Positions 58,685 to 64,000 of a DNA stretch of 64,000 nt are shown piece after piece. Position 1 is the stretch's first letter; each line of letters opens with the position of its first letter. A program made the translations under genes and the position numbers. Location: assembly GCA_030674185.1 (NCBI GenBank), contig CM060305.1, forward strand, positions 167,357,736 to 167,421,735. The letters run 5' to 3'. Under the pieces are notes generated by a model. It did no database searches, was not told where the DNA came from, and saw only the letters and a list, made by a program, of their open reading frames with translations. The DNA comes from Monoplex corrugatus (lineage: Eukaryota > Mollusca > Gastropoda > Littorinimorpha > Ranellidae).

Positions 58685-58745
58685 CGTGCGTGAGTGCGTG
58701 CGTGTGTGTTGTGTTTTGTGTGTGTGTTGTGTTGTGTTGTCTCTG
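58586..58745. repeat. (TG)n microsatellite
   Basis: About 150 bp of TG with TGCG and TGTTG interruptions. Confidence 0.95.
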
Positions 58746-59320
58746 TGTGTAAATGCAATGGTGGTGTGTCGGCAAGTGCAGGTTCGGCTCTTTATTGACG
58801 TATTGTTGTAACAGGAGATCCGTAACGATTGACCATTAGAGGGTCGTGGATGAACAAGTTTGAAGTGGACAGGGCAGGATCCTTTCTCAGAGAAAACCCA
58901 TCCTTCCCACCCAAAAACATGCATGTGCCAACAGGATTTGGTTTGCTCCCCCTCCCTTTTTCTCCTTTATTTTTGAACTGGTGGATTTGTATATTCTTTG
59001 TCACAAGCCAGTCATACAAGCAGATCTGGAGCAAGAAAACGAGGCTTTATAGTATGCATATACCTGCATCGTAGAAGTGCTTATAGAGGCGAGATTCAAA
59101 CTAATTTACCTGTGGATTTTGCTCCAAGATCCACCAGATGACTTTGGATGTAATCTTCAGAAAATGTGATTTTCGTTTGTCTCAAAATGCTGATTTGATA
59201 GAATCAACAGAAAGATGCCTAAAAAGGCATTAAAATGACCTTTTAAAACATAGCATATTAAAAACTTAATTACAGCTTTAGAACTGCCCTGGTCAAGAAA
59301 GTTTATGACAGCAGATAAGT
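58746..59320. other. No gene or known repeat recognised
   Basis: Moderately complex sequence with short frames only. Confidence 0.5.
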
Positions 59321-59670
59321 TTTTTGTTTTTTTTAATATATTTTATTTATATAGCGCAAAATCTTGATAAAATCAAATCTAAGCGCTGAGCGTATACATG
59401 CATACATACCTACATACATATGAGCGTATACATGCATACATACATGCTTACATACTTACATACATAAATCTAAGCTGAGCGTATACATGCATACATACAT
59501 ACATACATAAATCTAAGCGTATACATACATACATACATACATACATACATACGTACGCACATGCATACATAATAATTACAATATTTATATAGCGCAAATC
59601 TCGACAAAATCAAATCCAAGCGCCGAAAAGACACACACGCACGCACGCACACACACGCACACACACACAC

Positions 59671-59759
<89 letters not shown>

Positions 59760-62301
59760 CATGGCCACAAATGGGGAGAAAAGAATAAAAGCAATAAAAG
59801 CAAGAATAAAACCAATGGAAAACCACAGAGAGCACATCATATACAATTATATATTAAAACAAAGTGATTCCCCTCCGAGCGGAGACAGGCTGCAGAGGGG
59901 GGTTGAGTGAGGTTAGGATTTTATGCAGAGGAGAAAAGGTGAGTTTTGAGAGCGGACTTGAAGGAGGCAAAAGTAGGTTGCTGACGGACTGAGAGAGGAA
60001 GTTTGTTCCAGGAGAGTGGACCAGAAACAGAGAAGGCTCGTGGACCATAGGTATTGAGCTTAGTGCGTGGAAAGCGAAAAGTCAGAGGATCGGAGGCAGA
60101 GCGGAGGATACGTGAGGGAACATAGATCTCAAGTAGGCTTGACAGGTAATCGGGGGCTGCGTTATTGAGGCTTTTGTAGCACATGGTGTCTAGTTTGTAC
60201 TGTATGCGCTTTGATACAGGGAGCCAGTGAAGTTGTGCCAGGAGAGGAGATATGTGGTCAGCTTTTTTTTGAGTACAAGGCGTACAGCATTGTTTTGAAT
60301 GCGCTGTAGGATGTGAATGGTGGAGGCAGGAAGACCAGACAGGAGTGAATTGCAATAGTCAATGCGAGACATTATGAAGGAGAGAACGAGTTTTGCAGTT
60401 GTTTCGACAGAGAGATACTTCCTGATCAGGCTTATACGATGGAGATGATAGTAGCAAGATCTGGCAGTTTGAGAAACAAAGTTGTTCATGGACAGGGTAG
60501 AGTCAATGCAGACACCAAGGTTTTTAGCTGAATCAGAAATTGGGACTGATGTGTTACATAATGGGAGAGAAAGAGGAGGCAGCTGGGAAAGTTTCTGACG
60601 GGTGCCAATGAGGATAGCTTCTGTCTTGTCGTTATTAAGCTGAAGTCTATTGTGTGTCATCCAGTTCTTAATGTCCGAGTAACACTCAGTGGTGCGAGTC
60701 AACAGGCGCTGTATATTATCAGGTGAGTCACTGTCTTGAAGTTGGGTGTCATCAGCATAGAAGTGGTGTTTTATAGAGTGGGAGTTGATGATGGTGGACA
60801 GGGGGGAGGTATAAAGAGTGAAAAGAACAGGACCAAGGACAGATCCTTGTGGAACACCACAGGTCAGGTATGCAGGTTGAGAGTAAGTGCCATTGATGAG
60901 AACAGTTTGTTTTCTGTTTGATAAATACGAAGTGAAAAAGGAGAGAGCAGTGTCAGAGATGCCAAAAGTATGATGAAGTCTAGAAAGGAGAATACCATGG
61001 TCAATGGTATCGAAGGCTGCAGACAGATCAAGGAGTGTGAGGAGAGAGACTTTGCCAGTATCAGTTGCAAGGAGGAGATTGTTGAGAATGTGTAGTAGGG
61101 CAGTTTCAGTGCTATGGCACTGGCGGTAGGCTGACTGGAAAGGATTGAGGAGATTGTTGGCAGACAGGTGAGAGTTCAGCTGGTTGAGGACGACCTTTTC
61201 AAGGAGTTTTGACAAGAAAGAGAGATTAGAGATAGGCCTGTAATTTTTCAGTTCATTTGGGTCTAAATTGTGTTTCTTGAGGAGAGGGTGAACAATAGCA
61301 GACTTGAAAGAATCTGGGACAGTTCCAGTTTGAAAAGAAGTGTTGATGATGTCAGTGATGAATGGGAGGAGAGTAGGGAGACAATCGGAGTAGAGAGAAC
61401 CTGGAAGAGGATCCAGTTCGCAGGTTTTGAACGACATGGATCTGATTGTGTTGAAAATTTCTTCTTGTGAGACTGGGGTAAAAGTAGTAAGAGGTGTGCC
61501 AGAGAAGGAAGGGTCAGGTGGGCATGGTTGACAGGGTGTCCTGTCAAGCCTGTCACGAAGAGTTTGTATTTTGGTGGTGAAATACTTAGAGAATACAGAT
61601 GGGAGTTCTTCATTTGTATGTTTTGTTGGGAGAGGTAAGTCTTTTCGTGTGCCAAGGAGATGATTCATGGTTGTAAAGAGTTCTTTTGAAGAAGAGGCAT
61701 TCAGGATTTTGGTTTGGAAATAGCTTGTTTTTGCAGATGCAATGAGGGTGGATACTTTTGTTTTAGAGGCTTGGAAAAGTTGCCTGTGTACAGTGAGTTT
61801 GGATTTGCGCCAGCGGCGCTCTGCTCTGCGGCGGGCACGTTTTGCACAGGCAATCTCATGAGTGAGCCAGGGGGTAGGGGGGCGGTCAGGTAAAAGACGG
61901 GTTGTGGCTGGAGCATGAGTGTCCAGAAGATGGTGGAGAGTAGTATAGAATTCATCGGCAAGGTTATGTGACTTTTCAGAAAGGAGACGGGAGGCATCAG
62001 ATGAAAATGTGGAGAGGTCGACAGATTTGAGATTGCGTCGAGTCACTGTGCGCGTGGTACGGGAAGGAGGAGAAATGTCAAGAGAACAGAGAATTGCAGA
62101 GTGGTCAGATGGAAGGGCTGAAGTTAGACGGGTAGAAAGAACTAAGCAGTTGTTAGTAGCTGAATTGTGGTGATCACGAGAAATGATCCAGTCAAGAATG
62201 TGACCTTTTTGATGGGTTGGTTCAGAAATGTGTTGAGTCATATTGTGATTGGACAGAGAGTTGATGATATGTCTTGTGTCATAACGGTGAGTGTTGTCAT
62301 A
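59321..62301 (-). mobile_element. 5'-truncated L2/CR1-type LINE (LINE D)
   Basis: Minus-strand element closely matching LINE A from its 3' end up to about 17,950. It shares the doubled tail (59,340-59,385 and 59,580-59,625) with intervening TACA repeats, so A and D belong to one recent subfamily. The 5' end stops inside the endonuclease. ATAAGT at 59,315-59,320 and about 62,299-62,304 may be the target duplication. AC tract at 59,630-59,760. Confidence 0.87.
59921..62241 (-). pseudogene. LINE D partial endonuclease-reverse transcriptase
   Basis: Opens at 62,241 in the last part of the endonuclease (LDWIISRDHH, LPSDHSAIL) and stays open through the RT (VPQGSVLGPVLF, FYADDTQL) until a 4-bp loss in a poly-T at about 60,266-60,273 shifts the frame. 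The C-terminus follows in another frame to 59,921. Lacks the N-terminus. Confidence 0.88.
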
Positions 62302-64000
62302 AGTGGAAAATATTTGTAGTGAACTTTACCCTTTTTTAATGAATAGAAAAAATAAGGCTACATAAAATTAACTTCTTCTGGAAACACGTTTTTTGGCATA
62401 CAGCGATTTCTGCAGAAATACAAAATAAGCTTTGCAGGTTGATTTACGTTTAGAACTGATCCTGCTTAATTAATAAAGAAACAACCAACTTGGAAATGGC
62501 ATGATAAAATTTACTGTGCAAAAAGAAAGACAGAAACTTGGACACACAATAGATTATACAGGAGGCAGTAAACATGGCCTGACCATCTGTGTCATATTTC
62601 AATCTGGCTTTTCAAAACAAAAAAAACAAAAAAGGAAAAAAGAAAAAAAAAGAAAAGAAAGAAAACGTGGGGGAGGGGGGATAACTTCATATCGATTGAA
62701 GAGATCTGTAACAAAAATGTGTTCGAGAAATTTTCTTGTCTATTTCTGAATGGATCTTTCACCATGTTTGGATGAGAGATGTAAACTGTTTAAAAAAAAA
62801 AATAATGAAATAAAAAAACGGCTACTGCATAAATTTGTAAAGTTATGGCATAAAGGTCAAGTTCAACCAGACCCCACCCCCCAGCCCTAAAAATGCCTAA
62901 ATTTAGACTTTTTCGGGAAGATGTGTAAACAGCACTTTCTCAGGAATTCTGATAATATTTTCATTTTGCTTTCATTGTTATGACAGTCTACAGTTGTCCT
63001 CTCTTCATGTCAAGTTTTGTTTCATCTGATATTTCGTCATGGTCACTGTGATCTTGACAATTACAAAATTGGGAAATATTTCGTGGACAGCAAAAACTTT
63101 ACTCTCAGTATTTTGTGGTTGAACAAATTTGATCTTTTTCAACAGTCATTAGACATACATAAACAACTAAAGACGCGTCGGCGTCAAAACGAAAATAGCC
63201 AATCCACATAAATTTCTTTTTCATTTCTAGGTTATAACATATATGCCAACAGCAACATCACCGTCAAAGAATGAAGTAGATATAATCGGTTTTATCATTT
63301 TAGCACTGCCTTGAGTCGGACTCGCAAACGTCACAACCACAAGTTTGTTGAAATATGGGTTTTATGTTACAGCTTTCATTCTTTTTCAACAGACTGTAAC
63401 TACGTGTCTTTTTTAAACAAGAACACCAATTTTTGACCAACTAGCTACTTCCTTTTAACCACTATTTTTTGGTTGACCTTGACTGATTCTCCAGGTACTC
63501 TTTATCTTTGTTGAATGAAACAAACCTCGTTAAAATGGAAATTGTTAGAATGGCCTGACCATTTTGGTTTCTCGCCTTCCTTTGTGTGAACGACTAATCC
63601 TTTTCCTTCGCTGGATGAGCATTCCATTTTTTATTGCTAGGCAGGTATTCTTCAGCACCGGTCCTCTGTGTGTGTATGTACAGATTTTTTTCCCTTTTAG
63701 AATATATTAGGCACGTCATCGAGTAATATTACTTTGTTATTTTGCTTCGGGAAATAGAGACTGGTTCCGATCACCTTGTGCCTTCTGTATGTTTGTCTGT
63801 GTTTGTCTTTCTGTCTGTGAGGCTGTCTCTGTCTCTTCTTCTCTCCTGTTTTTGTTTGTTTCTCACTCACTTTCTCTCTTTCTCTCTCTTTCTCTCACCC
63901 CCCCCCCCACCCTCTCTCTCGTAATATTTGTATGTAAAGTAGCAAGGACTAGCTGTAAGGTAGGTCCAGTGGATGGGACCTAAAACTGCTATCCTTGAAT
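62302..64000. other. No gene or transposon recognised
   Basis: AT-rich sequence with an A/G-rich run (62,615-62,680), T- and C-rich runs (63,820-63,920, with a C homopolymer at about 63,899-63,908) and only short unsupported frames. The window ends without a feature boundary. Confidence 0.5.

Noticed and set aside
62501..62749. 82-codon frame downstream of LINE D
   Set aside because: Lysine-rich because of an A/G-rich tract. No domain and no second copy to test conservation.

Overview
This is a stretch of metazoan nuclear genome with no sign of prokaryotic or organellar organisation. The best guess is a marine mollusc, probably a gastropod. This rests on an intronless rhodopsin-like receptor with a DRC-type TM3 motif, tRNA-headed SINEs of a type I associate with molluscs, RTE and L2/CR1-type LINEs, a CsRn1-like Ty3/gypsy element with a tRNA-Trp-type primer site, and very abundant (AC)n/(TG)n microsatellites. 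The species cannot be fixed from the sequence alone.

Positions 1 to about 39,265 form a head-to-tail tandem array of an ancestral unit of roughly 13 kb. Unit 1 is 1-22,808, unit 2 is 22,809-36,977, and unit 3 is 36,978 to about 39,265 (only the first 2.3 kb). Each full unit ends with one seven-transmembrane receptor gene. The unit-2 copy (34,134-35,303) is an intact 389-codon single-exon gene. The unit-1 copy (13,363-14,500) carries two single-base losses in TM5 and is a truncated pseudogene unless these are assembly errors. Shared insertions predate the duplication: the SINE, the tRNA-like pair, one TTAA foldback element, an RTE tail and a LINE C-terminal relic. Private insertions postdate it: a near-complete RTE, a second foldback, and a full-length L2-type LINE with another LINE nested inside (all unit 1), and a short RTE fragment (unit 2). 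Several private insertions can be read against an empty site in the sister unit.

From 39,265 to 64,000 no host gene is recognisable. This part holds a decayed reverse-transcriptase relic, a complete 4.67-kb CsRn1-like LTR retrotransposon with identical 184-bp LTRs and one in-frame stop in gag (41,378-46,045), a diverged satellite of about 170-bp monomers interrupted by an L2-type fragment (46,300-48,250), two SINE copies, a damaged near-full-length L2-type LINE (about 51,990-56,058), a 5'-truncated relative on the minus strand (59,321-62,301), and assorted minisatellites and microsatellites.

Overall the window is a young, repeat-driven receptor duplication array. The likely functional content is one receptor gene. 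The rest records the order in which duplication, retrotransposition and microsatellite change happened. Most long reading frames apart from the receptor and transposon frames are products of dinucleotide repeats.
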